DNA from: Candidatus Peregrinibacteria bacterium CG10_big_fil_rev_8_21_14_0_10_49_10
GTDB taxonomy: Bacteria; Patescibacteriota; Gracilibacteria; Peribacterales; Peribacteraceae
DNA length: 40,347 nt
Reading direction: 5' to 3'
Assembly (NCBI GenBank): GCA_002772545.1
Contig: PFDR01000063.1
Location: 5,171 to 45,517, forward strand
Part shown: positions 8,336 through 16,680 of the stretch, piece after piece
How the letters are laid out: each line of letters opens with the position of its first letter
How positions within the stretch are numbered: the stretch's first letter is position 1
The notes under the pieces: model-generated
The model's input: only the letters and a program-made list of their open reading frames with translations
Told to the model about the DNA's origin: nothing
Database searches by the model: none
Position numbers and translations under genes: made by a program

Positions 8336-9026
8336 CTCCAATATCTACAAGCGGATAGTCCTGTACCCGAATGAATTCGATGAGAAATCTTAGCATTCCA
8401 TACAGCATAAGAAACAGAGCACAGGTTTTTCCGTAGTGCTGCGTCTTGAGAGGCACAAGATGGCGATAGCAAAGGGTTGCAATGCATAGATCCTTTGCCA
8501 CCGCATACAGCTGTGTAGGATGCCGCAGCCCCTCTACTCCGGGTATACGAATGCCCCAGGGAAGATGCGTCACTGAACCATACAACTCCAGATTAATAAA
8601 GTTACCCACACGTCCCAATGCCAAACCTAGTGCCACCGGCACAACCAGAACGTCTGCAAACTGCACCAGCGGAATGGATCGTGAACGCACAAAGAACAAC
8701 GTGCACAGAAGCACTCCTATAAATCCTCCATGGGAAGACATCCCTCCGTGCCATACTTTCACGATCTCCAGAGGATTATCTGCAAGAAGATGCGGTGCAT
8801 AGAAGAGCACGTATCCAAGACGCCCACCAACCAATACTCCCATCACCGCCCAGGAAAGGTACGCAGACCAGTCTTCCTGTGTGAGTCGAAAACCTCTGTA
8901 CTTCTGCAATCTCGGCAATAGCTTATAAGCCATAAGAAAAGACACCAGGTAGAGCAAACCGTACCAGTAGATGGAAAAACCAAAAACCTCCAGTGCGACC
9001 CTGCGGGTGGGAAAGAAATGAATCAT
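8220..9026 (-). CDS. lgt: Prolipoprotein diacylglyceryl transferase
   Basis: Lgt transfers diacylglycerol from phosphatidylglycerol to the lipobox cysteine of prolipoproteins in the cytoplasmic membrane. The 268-residue protein has about seven hydrophobic segments. Family motifs are present: 'WHGGMSSHGGFIG' (the H-G-G-x-x-x-H-G-G motif), 'LGRVGNFINLELYG' (the G-R-x-G-N-F-x-N signature), 'RHPTQLYA' and a late 'LTRGQVLTIP'. It follows the GT-C-like gene with 1 bp between (TAA T ATG). Substrates within the window are the lipoproteins at 16681-17637 and 23857-24369. Confidence 0.95.
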   Translation of the reverse strand: MIHFFPTRRVALEVFGFSIYWYGLLYLVSFLMAYKLLPRLQKYRGFRLTQEDWSAYLSWAVMGVLVGGRLGYVLFYAPHLLADNPLEIVKVWHGGMSSHGGFIGVLLCTLFFVRSRSIPLVQFADVLVVPVALGLALGRVGNFINLELYGSVTHLPWGIRIPGVEGLRHPTQLYAVAKDLCIATLCYRHLVPLKTQHYGKTCALFLMLYGMLRFLIEFIRVQDYPLVDIGVMELTRGQVLTIPVFVAGVILWRAAHRFGTGSTLTRCA

Positions 9027-9027
9027 A

Positions 9028-10479
9028 TTAGGTGCAGGTTACTTCCAGTAACGGGTAGCCACTCAGTTGGCGAAAGCATGGGTCCTGAAGGAACGTCTCT
9101 GCAGCATCTCCGTAAAAGTCAAAAAAGAGAGGCGTGATAAGAAAGTATACGGGCCCCCGCGCAATCCTTGTGATTTCTTTGAGCAAATGCACACGCTCTT
9201 CATGCGAACCATAAATAACCTCAACCCATTTATCATAGTCGAGCCATTTCATACCAAAGATCCCGGGACCCATAACACGGTAATCCGTAAGCCACCCGCG
9301 CAACCAGGTAGTAGACTTATTCTCCAGAGTCATCACAAGTGCATGTTCGGGGAGCTGAACGTGGGAAACACTTCGTACAATCTGAAAAGTCTCGGCATCA
9401 ATATCTACCGTACGCATAGCAAACACCTGGAGTGAAAGGTATGCCTGCAGAATGAAAAGCAGTACCAGAAAGGCATGCCATAGAATATGTGTATTTTTCT
9501 TCCACACATCCACAACACCATATGCGGCAAAAGGAAGCAGAAAGAAATCCAAAAGGAGGAAGAACCGTAAGTAGAAGTAGAGCCTAAAACACACAAACGC
9601 GGCAGACCACAAAACGGCAAGAGACCAGAGAGAAAGATGACGATCACGGAGCAGAATACGTACGAAACCGTACGCTCCACAGAACAGTACAACGGCATTC
9701 ATCCGGAGGTAGAACACAGGTGAGGGGAACGATCCCGAAGGGGCATCGTCTCCCCGCAGAGTAAGAATTTTTTTAAGATGCGGAACAATAGCCTCCTGCC
9801 AAACAGGCAGATACACAATTGCTGCAACCAAAACGAGAAGTAGCCCTATTCCCGTTGCTCTTTGCCAACGAGGATCCCGCCAGTGCTGAAGCATACGGAG
9901 AAACCACCATGTTCCAGTAACAAGGGCAAACAAGAGACCCGTCTGATTATGTGTTACCAGACAAAGAATTGCAGGGAGAAGCGCCCACCAGGATCTCCGT
10001 TGTAAAAAATGGAAAGCCAGAATCATAAAGAACAATGCAAGGTACGTCTTCCAGTACATGGCGCTAAAACCATCGTAGTAGGGAGCAGAAAGTGCACCCA
10101 TCAAAAGCACACAGGCTCCTACAGCACGACCCTCCCGTTTTGCCGTTACAACGGAAAGGGCACATAAGAGTACTATGGTCATTGCATTCCATATCCAACC
10201 GATGAGCCAATCGGCCGGCACGCCCAGACGCATCAGAATACTGGAGAAGAAGAAGAGCCCGAGAGGATGTGCGTACGCCCAACTATCCATTGGGGCCAGT
10301 ACGAATGGAGGGAACCCCAGAGCATGACGAACAAACAGGTATCGGTAGATGCCGGGGTCGTATCCGAGAGGCAGATCAAAGAGTACAAGGGGCGCAAGAA
10401 ACTTTGCAGCAACCAGGAGCAGAAAGAAGACCGTGAGGCAGGTCGTAGGCGCGAGCTTTCGCAGGAGAGCAGGCATCAT
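9028..10479 (-). CDS. Multi-pass membrane glycosyltransferase-like protein (GT-C type, 483 aa)
   Basis: About ten transmembrane helices fill residues ~10-400. The first external loop has 'DLPLGYDPGIYRYLF' with acidic residues, as in GT-C enzymes that use lipid-linked sugars. A soluble C-terminal region (~400-483) follows. Residues such as 'PYYDGFSAMYWKTYLALF' are compatible with ArnT/PMT-like enzymes, but no single family could be assigned. The chosen ATG at 10479 overlaps the upstream GT4 stop as ATGA; the frame is open to 10569 but would then overlap that gene by about 90 bp. Inferred role: outer-face transfer of a sugar to glycan or protein, next to the two GT4 enzymes. Confidence 0.7.
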   Translation of the reverse strand: MMPALLRKLAPTTCLTVFFLLLVAAKFLAPLVLFDLPLGYDPGIYRYLFVRHALGFPPFVLAPMDSWAYAHPLGLFFFSSILMRLGVPADWLIGWIWNAMTIVLLCALSVVTAKREGRAVGACVLLMGALSAPYYDGFSAMYWKTYLALFFMILAFHFLQRRSWWALLPAILCLVTHNQTGLLFALVTGTWWFLRMLQHWRDPRWQRATGIGLLLVLVAAIVYLPVWQEAIVPHLKKILTLRGDDAPSGSFPSPVFYLRMNAVVLFCGAYGFVRILLRDRHLSLWSLAVLWSAAFVCFRLYFYLRFFLLLDFFLLPFAAYGVVDVWKKNTHILWHAFLVLLFILQAYLSLQVFAMRTVDIDAETFQIVRSVSHVQLPEHALVMTLENKSTTWLRGWLTDYRVMGPGIFGMKWLDYDKWVEVIYGSHEERVHLLKEITRIARGPVYFLITPLFFDFYGDAAETFLQDPCFRQLSGYPLLEVTCT

Positions 10480-11579
10480 TGCGCAGAGTATACTTGCTTC
10501 AGGCATTCCTGTAACGCCCGAATGGAATGGTCGTAGGCAAAACGTGTGCAGACCTCCGCTCGAGCACACAAAGCAATATCTTTTCCCTTCTCTGTATCAG
10601 CCAGATACTCCTGTATTGCCTGTACCCAAGCACTTTGATTTCCCGGCTCTATCAAAACACCAGTACGGGCATCCGTCATCAGTGAACGGAGGCCATCTGT
10701 ATCACTCGCAAGCACAAGTGTTTCACTCGCCATTGCTTCCGTAGCTGTAAGACCAAATCCCTCGAGAAAAGACGGGCACAGAAGCATTCGTGCACTCTGC
10801 ACAAGGGCAATAAGTTCGTTTTGCGGAAGAGAAGGAATTCTTTGCACAGATAATTTCTTACGTAGAATCAGCCGATCAATTTTTGCTGCCTGTATTCCAT
10901 CACCCACCAGTATCAGCGTTGCCTGCGGAGCTTGTACCTGTACGCGTTCCCAGACGCGCAGAAGGAATAACACTCCCTTACGCTGCTCCAGACGGGCTAT
11001 ACAGACACACAGGTTTTTGTCTTTTACGGTTTTTGTGGGCACCCACGGTTGCAGAGGAATAAGCTGTGGAAGCAGCGTCACACGACGTTCATCCAAATGG
11101 TAAGTACGAAGCAACACCTGTCGCGTATCCTCTGCATAACAAAGAATATGATCCGCTTTGCGCAGCGTCAGACGCTCCAGGGAAACAAAGAGTCTTTTCC
11201 ACCACTGCCCCGGCACAAGGCGACACTGCTGAGCGTACGTGTGGTATACAACTGCAACAACTTTGCAGCCCTTAGGTTTTCGCAACAGGAAGATACCGCC
11301 GGGACCGCAGGGAAAAAGAAGCAGATGACGTGCAGTGCGGTTTATCCAACGCTGGAGAGAAAAAAGAAGAACAGCAGAAAAAGCGATGTGACCTCCAAAA
11401 CGTCTTGTCCAAGTTGCACTGTTATGGGTACCACCTGTGGAAGAGAGAACACTCACGGTAGTTGGAGAAGATGCCACAAGTGCCGCTTGCATTTGTTGGA
11501 ACGCACGGCCAAGACCTCCTTTTGGCGGACGATAATCCCAGGTGACCATGCCGATATTAGAGAGTGGAGAAGAGTTCAT
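10476..11579 (-). CDS. Glycosyltransferase family 4
   Basis: The N-terminus 'IGMVTWDYRPPKGGLGRAFQQM' is the usual GT-B acceptor-side start (G-G-x-G-R loop). The C-terminal half has 'CIARLEQRKGVLFLLRVWE', a nucleotide-sugar-binding region, and the E-x7-E motif 'EGFGLTATEAMASETLVLAS'. GT4 enzymes transfer sugars from NDP- or GDP-sugars with retention and act in the cytoplasm on lipid-linked glycans. The frame is open to 11672; starts at 11579 or 11549 (beginning MVTWDY) are more plausible because the longer versions lie inside the neighbouring gene. It overlaps that gene by 23 bp. Donor and acceptor are unknown. Confidence 0.85.
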   Translation of the reverse strand: MNSSPLSNIGMVTWDYRPPKGGLGRAFQQMQAALVASSPTTVSVLSSTGGTHNSATWTRRFGGHIAFSAVLLFSLQRWINRTARHLLLFPCGPGGIFLLRKPKGCKVVAVVYHTYAQQCRLVPGQWWKRLFVSLERLTLRKADHILCYAEDTRQVLLRTYHLDERRVTLLPQLIPLQPWVPTKTVKDKNLCVCIARLEQRKGVLFLLRVWERVQVQAPQATLILVGDGIQAAKIDRLILRKKLSVQRIPSLPQNELIALVQSARMLLCPSFLEGFGLTATEAMASETLVLASDTDGLRSLMTDARTGVLIEPGNQSAWVQAIQEYLADTEKGKDIALCARAEVCTRFAYDHSIRALQECLKQVYSAQ

Positions 11580-12597
11580 GATGGTAACGTTGGATGAGCA
11601 TATCCCAGTCGTAGTGCTCATATGTTGTGCGAATAACGGATGCTCGCCCAAAAGGATGCCGAAGGAGTACATGCACAGCTCGCAGACAATCCTCAGGATC
11701 TTCCGGCCGGAAGAATAGCCCCGTCTGGCCTTCTAAAATGGCATCCTGCAGACCCTCGATCCGAGAGGCAATTACCGGCAATCCCCTACTCGTCGCCTCT
11801 ATACATACAATACCAAATCCTTCCATATCTCCTTGTATGGGAATATTCGGAACAACAAGCACATCTGAGGTAAGAAGCAGTTGATTTCTCTCAGCATCAG
11901 ATAGGTTTTCTTTCAGAAAAACAGCTGTATCTAGGCCTTTATTATGAACTAATTTTTTGATCAATCTTTCCATTTTTCCTGTGCCTACAACTGTGTATGT
12001 AAGGGCAGGATACTCCTCTAAAAGAGTGGGGAGTACAGCGGTAAGAAACCAGACTATGCCCTTGCGCGGAATCAGTCTACCTATACTTAGGAGATGCGGT
12101 CCATTTTTGACACTCGCACTTGGCTGCAGAGAAGATTTTTCTTCTGCCTTAATGCCACAAGGAATAACAACCAAATGTGTAGCTGGCACTCCCCTTTCCT
12201 GCAAAGCAACGGCAGTCGCATTGCTAATGCATGCAATGCGATCCAGCGCAGGAGCAGAGTGCCTAAGGAGCCACTGGTACCAGCTCTTTGGATACACCAC
12301 ATCCAATCCGAATGCAGTAGCTGTGATCCTGGCATTGGGCACTAGCCAACGAATAAGACGGGCAAGCGGGCTCAACCCCATATCACCTATATGTATGATT
12401 CCGCCCTTTCGTGCTACGAAAATACTTTGTAAAACAGCCAGAATGGGGAACAGAAGAAAACCACTCCGTGTTCGCGGACCAAGCAACTTGGCATCACTTC
12501 CATAGAGTAGCTGCAAAGAAACCCACAGATCCTGTGTGTATTGCTGCATCCCACCCCTACCGCGTCGTTTCCGTGTGAGAAAGAGTACCTGGCGCAT
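11557..12597 (-). CDS. Glycosyltransferase family 4 (second copy)
   Basis: The start at 12597 (MRQVLFLTRKRRGRGGMQQY) gives a standard GT4 N-terminus with the G-R-G-G-M loop; ATGs at 12609 and 12663 are possible. The linker and C-terminal domain carry 'SIGRLIPRKGIVWFL' and the motif 'EGFGIVCIEATSRGLPVIAS' with the paired glutamates. It is a GT-B, retaining sugar transferase. It is only distantly similar to the next gene, so the two probably add different residues to one glycan. It sits between the sortase and the second GT4 in a five-gene unit. Confidence 0.85.
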   Translation of the reverse strand: MRQVLFLTRKRRGRGGMQQYTQDLWVSLQLLYGSDAKLLGPRTRSGFLLFPILAVLQSIFVARKGGIIHIGDMGLSPLARLIRWLVPNARITATAFGLDVVYPKSWYQWLLRHSAPALDRIACISNATAVALQERGVPATHLVVIPCGIKAEEKSSLQPSASVKNGPHLLSIGRLIPRKGIVWFLTAVLPTLLEEYPALTYTVVGTGKMERLIKKLVHNKGLDTAVFLKENLSDAERNQLLLTSDVLVVPNIPIQGDMEGFGIVCIEATSRGLPVIASRIEGLQDAILEGQTGLFFRPEDPEDCLRAVHVLLRHPFGRASVIRTTYEHYDWDMLIQRYHHELFSTL

Positions 12598-12631
12598 CCC
12601 AGGGATCATACGCGGAAACTGCCACCAATGA

Positions 12632-13429
12632 CTAGGAACTGCCCGTAAAAGCAGCCGTGACAACCATACGGTCCTTCGTTGTCCCTATGGGGAAGCAGGT
12701 CAAGATTTTCAGAAGCGTCTCAGTATCCTGCTGCAGAAGAATTTCCGTTGCAGAAGGAGATACCACTTCTGTACTCCGCACAGTGTAGGTAAATGTTTTG
12801 CCGCCCGCACGCAGAAAGATATCATCACCCGGTTTTAAATCAGGAAGATTCTTAAATAAATGCCCATACTCATTCTGTGCAGCAAAACCGTTCGGAGGGC
12901 TGCTGTGTCCCGCAAGGAAAAGCGTACCTCGTGCACCGGGCTCTACAGAATGGGGATACACGACAGCACCTTCCGCTAAACCTACCTGCATCTGCTTTTC
13001 CAAAAGTTCCCATGCCCGTAGCTTCCAGTACTTGAGAGAGGGGAGAAAAACAGGCGCCTGGATGCCTAAGGCCGGAATGGAAAGCGCATACTCCTCATGC
13101 ATTTCCCATTTTTCAAGATCTGTCTCCTCATTCGCTGTTCTCGAAAATGGAACGTTAAATGCAGGCTCTTCCGTGACTTCAGATAGGTCCTCAGATACTT
13201 CCTCTACCACAGAAGCAGCAAAGTGAACGGTGTTGTCTACTGTTTGTGCTATTTCCTGAACTACATAACCAGCTGAGGTAAGAAGTCCGTTCCATACCGA
13301 TGGGGCACGCTGAAATTCATAGCGCTCCAGGTCACGATGCGCCAATACGGCAGTCCAGAAGGCAAAGGAGAACAGCAGGAATCCAAGAGCAAATCCGCAA
13401 GCGAGACTTCGTTTTTGTGTCTGTTTCAT
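12632..13429 (-). CDS. Membrane-anchored sortase
   Basis: Sortases are cysteine transpeptidases that attach exported proteins to the cell wall or to pili. A single N-terminal helix (ACGFALGFLLFSFAFWTAVL, ~10-30) anchors the enzyme outward, followed by a ~90-residue linker. The catalytic domain shows the His motif 'LFLAGHSSPP', the Cys motif 'LLKILTCFPIG' and the downstream Arg in 'TTKDRMVVTA', so the His-Cys-Arg triad is complete. Subclass is uncertain (D- or E-like). No protein in this window has an obvious LPXTG-type sorting tail, so its substrates lie elsewhere or use another signal. It is the first gene of the operon with GT4, GT4, GT-C and lgt. Confidence 0.9.
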   Translation of the reverse strand: MKQTQKRSLACGFALGFLLFSFAFWTAVLAHRDLERYEFQRAPSVWNGLLTSAGYVVQEIAQTVDNTVHFAASVVEEVSEDLSEVTEEPAFNVPFSRTANEETDLEKWEMHEEYALSIPALGIQAPVFLPSLKYWKLRAWELLEKQMQVGLAEGAVVYPHSVEPGARGTLFLAGHSSPPNGFAAQNEYGHLFKNLPDLKPGDDIFLRAGGKTFTYTVRSTEVVSPSATEILLQQDTETLLKILTCFPIGTTKDRMVVTAAFTGSS

Positions 13430-13436
13430 TAGTTAT

Positions 13437-13465
13437 ATTATAACATATTTATGTATTAAATGCAA
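13437..13465 (-). promoter_or_regulatory. Near-consensus leaderless promoter of the sortase operon
   Basis: TTGCAT (13460-13465), a 17-bp spacer and a perfect TATAAT (13437-13442) on the minus strand. Only 7 nt separate the -10 box from the ATG at 13429. Transcription should begin at or within 1-2 nt of the start codon, so the mRNA is predicted to be leaderless. Confidence 0.75.
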
Positions 13466-13479
13466 CTATTCGGCTTCTA

Positions 13480-13508
13480 CTGCATCTGTCTGACGGTTTC
13501 TGTAGAAT
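13480..13508 (+). promoter_or_regulatory. Leaderless promoter of tsaD
   Basis: CTGCAT (13480-13485), a 17-bp spacer and TAGAAT (13503-13508), followed by 6 nt and then ATG 13515. It mirrors the divergent sortase promoter, including the unusual CAT ending of the -35 box. Confidence 0.6.
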
Positions 13509-13514
13509 GAACGC

Positions 13515-14546
13515 ATGAAGATTTTGGCATTTGAAACATCCTGCGATGAAACGGCCGCATCTGTGGTATTCAATGGAACACAGGTACAAAGTGACGTATT
13601 TGCCACATCCAGTGCATGCTTTACGAGCACAGGAGGCGTTGTGCCAGAAGAGGCTGCCCGTAAACAGCTTGAATGCATTGTGCCTGTATTACATCAGGCA
13701 CTTGAAAAGGCACAAACAGACCCAAGTTCTATAGACGCCATAGCAGTCACAAAAGGGCCCGGTCTTTCTGGGTCTCTCCTTGTCGGAACCACTGCAGCAC
13801 GCGCACTGGCATCACTCTGGCAAAAGCCGCTTGTTGGAGTGCATCATACTCTCGGACATCTTACCTCTCCCTGGTTGGAATGTGCGGAAACACCGAAGTT
13901 CCCTGTACTCTCGCTCTCTGTTTCCGGAGGTCACAGTGATCTGTGGTACAGAACAAGTCACACCCATGGAAAACTGCTGGGACGTACAAGGGATGATGCA
14001 GCCGGTGAAGCATTCGATAAGGGAGCATCACTATTAGGGCTGCCCTATCCGGGTGGGCCTGCCATACAGAAAGCCGCAGAACAAGGAAGATGCGATGCCT
14101 TTCTCTTTCCAAACCCTTTACATGAAAAGGACACGTTGGATTTCAGTTTTTCCGGTCTTAAAACATCGCTGAAGTACACCATTCGTGATCTGCCGGAAGG
14201 AGAATTGGCAACTGTACGTTCAGATCTTGCTGCATCCTACGAATCTGCCATTTGCAAACATCTGCTGCATCGTCTGCAAAAGGCTGCAACCATGTACCCG
14301 GACATAAAAGAAATCCATATTGTGGGTGGTGTCTCTGCAAATACAAGACTGCGAACAGTGGCAAGCGATACCTTCAGGACGTGTACGGTACGTTTCCCCT
14401 GTAAAATTTCCTACTGCACAGACAATGCCGCCATGATTGGTGCTGCAGCATTCTTTCTGCACAGAGAACTGGGAGATGCATCGTATTTGCCCTTTCAAAC
14501 AAAAGCCTCACTTGGACTGGAGGAATTGGTAGAAACCACTGTATGA
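13515..14546 (+). CDS. tsaD: tRNA threonylcarbamoyladenosine transferase subunit TsaD
   Basis: TsaD transfers the threonylcarbamoyl group to A37 of ANN-decoding tRNAs, working with TsaB and TsaE on the product of TsaC. The start 'MKILAFETSCDETAASVV' is the family signature. The metal-binding motif is 'VHHTLGHL' (H-x-x-x-H); family members usually read VNHxxGH. Further blocks are 'VSGGHSDL', 'DDAAGEAFDKGA', 'DFSFSGLKTS' and 'IVGGVSANTRLR' with 'CTDNAAMIGAA'. At 343 aa it is full length. It is a single-gene transcript divergent from the sortase operon, with an 85-bp shared promoter region. The partner genes tsaB and tsaE are not in the window. Confidence 0.95.
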   Translation: MKILAFETSCDETAASVVFNGTQVQSDVFATSSACFTSTGGVVPEEAARKQLECIVPVLHQALEKAQTDPSSIDAIAVTKGPGLSGSLLVGTTAARALASLWQKPLVGVHHTLGHLTSPWLECAETPKFPVLSLSVSGGHSDLWYRTSHTHGKLLGRTRDDAAGEAFDKGASLLGLPYPGGPAIQKAAEQGRCDAFLFPNPLHEKDTLDFSFSGLKTSLKYTIRDLPEGELATVRSDLAASYESAICKHLLHRLQKAATMYPDIKEIHIVGGVSANTRLRTVASDTFRTCTVRFPCKISYCTDNAAMIGAAAFFLHRELGDASYLPFQTKASLGLEELVETTV

Positions 14547-14587
14547 CAGCAATGAAAAAATCTTCTCCGTACAGAGGGATACTATCG

Positions 14588-14677
14588 TCACAGAGCACTG
14601 AATACCGGCAATAGTGCTGCAAAAACAATAGCGAGAACGCCAAGGAGTGCGATGATGCGTACGGTCTTCTTTTTCAT
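14588..14677 (-). CDS. Tiny single-helix membrane peptide (29 aa)
   Basis: An ATG at 14677, 1 nt after the TAG of the PKD gene, opens a 29-codon frame ending in TGA (14588-14590). The peptide starts M-K-K-K-T-V-R and continues with ~20 hydrophobic residues (IIALLGVLAIVFAALLPVFS). This gives a basic cytosolic end and one membrane helix. The 1-nt spacing matches other coupled starts in this window (for example lgt), which supports real translation. Its position suggests it assists or anchors the PKD protein or is co-regulated with it (inference). Random occurrence cannot be excluded for so short a frame. Confidence 0.55.
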   Translation of the reverse strand: MKKKTVRIIALLGVLAIVFAALLPVFSAL

Positions 14678-14678
14678 A

Positions 14679-16655
14679 CTAGGGGTTGGCAGTAAGAACG
14701 AGTACTTCGCGGCTTACACTCCCTGCAGTATCCTGTAGCTCCAGTATGACACTGTACGCTCCGGGCCGTTCAAACACATGAATAGGATTCCGCTCATCGG
14801 TCTCGGTACCATCACCAAACTGCCACTTAATTTTCGTTGGATTCCCCGTAGAACAGGACATATCAAAGCTCACTCCCAGTGGGGCCTTACCGGAGGTACG
14901 GCTTGTGGTGTAGCAAGCATCCAGTACGGGAGAACGAATGACGATGGTCCGGTCTGCTTCAAACCTTTCTCCACTGGTCGTAAAAGCAGCCAGGGTCACT
15001 GTGTAGGTACCTGGCGTATTGAAAAGATACTCCACCTGCGCTCCCCCCTGGCGCGGTGCTGCATTTTGGGAATCGCCAAATGTCCACTCAAAACCCGTAA
15101 TCTCTTTGCCGGGAATCACCGTCTCAGACGCATCAAAACGCACCAGAAGCGGAGCTACTCCTCCATCCGGCTTCATACGTATGCGCACCACAGAACTGGG
15201 CTCTTTTACCTCAAGCGAAAGCGGTTTACGCATCACACTCCCCGAAGGGTCATTCCCGATGAGAGTAATAATGTAGTTGCCGGGACGACGATAAATAGCA
15301 CGGAGTGTATTTTCAGTGGATTCCACTACCGTTGCCTTGGGTGCTTCCCAAAAAAACTCGATGAGCGGCTGGCTTGTGCGCGGAGTCAAATCCACAGTTA
15401 CAGGAACTTCGGCAGAAAGCTTATCTGACTTAACTTCCGGAAAACCATCAAACTGTAAATCCGGAAGACGCAACACTTCCACCACTTTGACTGTTTCGGA
15501 GAGCTTAGCGATTTTGCCGTCGAGTGAGCGCACATCAGCTGTAACCCTGTAGACACCCTTCGAACGGAACGTATGCCCCACCCGGTCACCAATAGCATCT
15601 TTTCCGTCATCAAAATTCCACAGAACATCGTTGTGCGGCACATCCGTAACAATGGAAAAAATAACGCCAAACGGAGGAGGGCTTATGAGATACTCCGGCT
15701 CTGTGACTATCGCTACCGGGAAGGGAAGAGGCTCCGGTTCATAAATGGTCACCTCCCGTTCCATACGTGTCTGACTCTGGTTGCTGAAGAGAATTTCTGC
15801 AATAACCTTTTCCTGTCCAGTACGCAGGTACGTATGTACAGCAGATACTTCTGTGGAGGTTTCATCAACCTGGCCGTCACCGTCAAAATCCCAACGTACT
15901 TCTTTAATAGGATTGGCATCTGTTTGCAAGTGACTAACGCTAAAACGAACAGGTTGATCCACAACCGGCTTGGCAGGCGAGGTGGAGAAAACAGCTGTAG
16001 GAATAGAGAGCGGATACACCACACGACGCTTGGATTTATCGGAAAGCGTCAGAATGGCACTAACCTGAAAAAGACCTTTCTTCTCGTACAGAGCAGACAC
16101 CATGGGGTCCAGTGTTTCCTCGTTGATTTGCCCGTCACCATCAAAATCCCACTCATACTTTGCAATATTTAAACTACGCAACGCTAACATATCTTTTGCT
16201 TTCTCCAAACTGAGTGTCACGGTAACAGGTGCTATCATCTCATCCTTGGTACGGGGTTTGACAACTTCTATGAAAATTTTCGGCTCTTTTGAAATGGTCA
16301 GAGGCACCATAGCGCTCAGTACAAGACCAGGGAGCAGTATACCGGCAATCTTCGCTGCACTGAGAATACGGGATTTGGATGAAACGCCCTGTGCACCGAG
16401 TACACGTTTGACCAGCAATCCACCGAGCAAAAAAAGCATGACCCCAAAAATTGCAGCACTGACAGAACCGACAGAAATGAGTTCCTGGTACTTTCCCTGC
16501 GGATTTGGCAGCACAGAAAGAAGAAAAACACACCAGAGGACATAAGCAACATAGGGGGTGAGCAGGACCATCATCAGAACCAGCTTCATACTGCTGGCAC
16601 TGGACTTTGGTTGTCCTTCAGGAGCTATGCCGTCTACGGAGTCTGGTGGGGTCAT
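14679..16655 (-). CDS. Membrane-anchored protein with multiple PKD domains (658 aa)
   Basis: Three transmembrane helices occupy residues ~22-48, ~60-85 and ~100-122. The rest is extracytoplasmic and composed of about six PKD or Ig-like domains. Typical PKD cores are 'KYEWDFDGDGQIN', 'EVRWDFDGDGQVDE', 'DVLWNFDDGKDAIG', 'GFEWTFGDSQNAA' and 'KIKWQFGDGTETDE', each followed by an H/Y-x-F/Y...G-x-Y strand (for example 'PGTYTVTL'). The DFDGDGQ pieces also resemble calcium-binding loops. PKD domains mediate protein or glycan contacts at the surface. It lies in a unit with a lipoprotein 25 bp upstream and the 29-aa peptide 1 bp downstream. Confidence 0.85.
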   Translation of the reverse strand: MTPPDSVDGIAPEGQPKSSASSMKLVLMMVLLTPYVAYVLWCVFLLSVLPNPQGKYQELISVGSVSAAIFGVMLFLLGGLLVKRVLGAQGVSSKSRILSAAKIAGILLPGLVLSAMVPLTISKEPKIFIEVVKPRTKDEMIAPVTVTLSLEKAKDMLALRSLNIAKYEWDFDGDGQINEETLDPMVSALYEKKGLFQVSAILTLSDKSKRRVVYPLSIPTAVFSTSPAKPVVDQPVRFSVSHLQTDANPIKEVRWDFDGDGQVDETSTEVSAVHTYLRTGQEKVIAEILFSNQSQTRMEREVTIYEPEPLPFPVAIVTEPEYLISPPPFGVIFSIVTDVPHNDVLWNFDDGKDAIGDRVGHTFRSKGVYRVTADVRSLDGKIAKLSETVKVVEVLRLPDLQFDGFPEVKSDKLSAEVPVTVDLTPRTSQPLIEFFWEAPKATVVESTENTLRAIYRRPGNYIITLIGNDPSGSVMRKPLSLEVKEPSSVVRIRMKPDGGVAPLLVRFDASETVIPGKEITGFEWTFGDSQNAAPRQGGAQVEYLFNTPGTYTVTLAAFTTSGERFEADRTIVIRSPVLDACYTTSRTSGKAPLGVSFDMSCSTGNPTKIKWQFGDGTETDERNPIHVFERPGAYSVILELQDTAGSVSREVLVLTANP

Positions 16656-16680
16656 AGGGGGTTTAGTACAGGATACTCTC

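Noticed and set aside
12632-13429. Sorting substrate encoded next to the sortase
   Set aside because: No neighbour has an LPXTG-like motif followed by a helix and basic tail.
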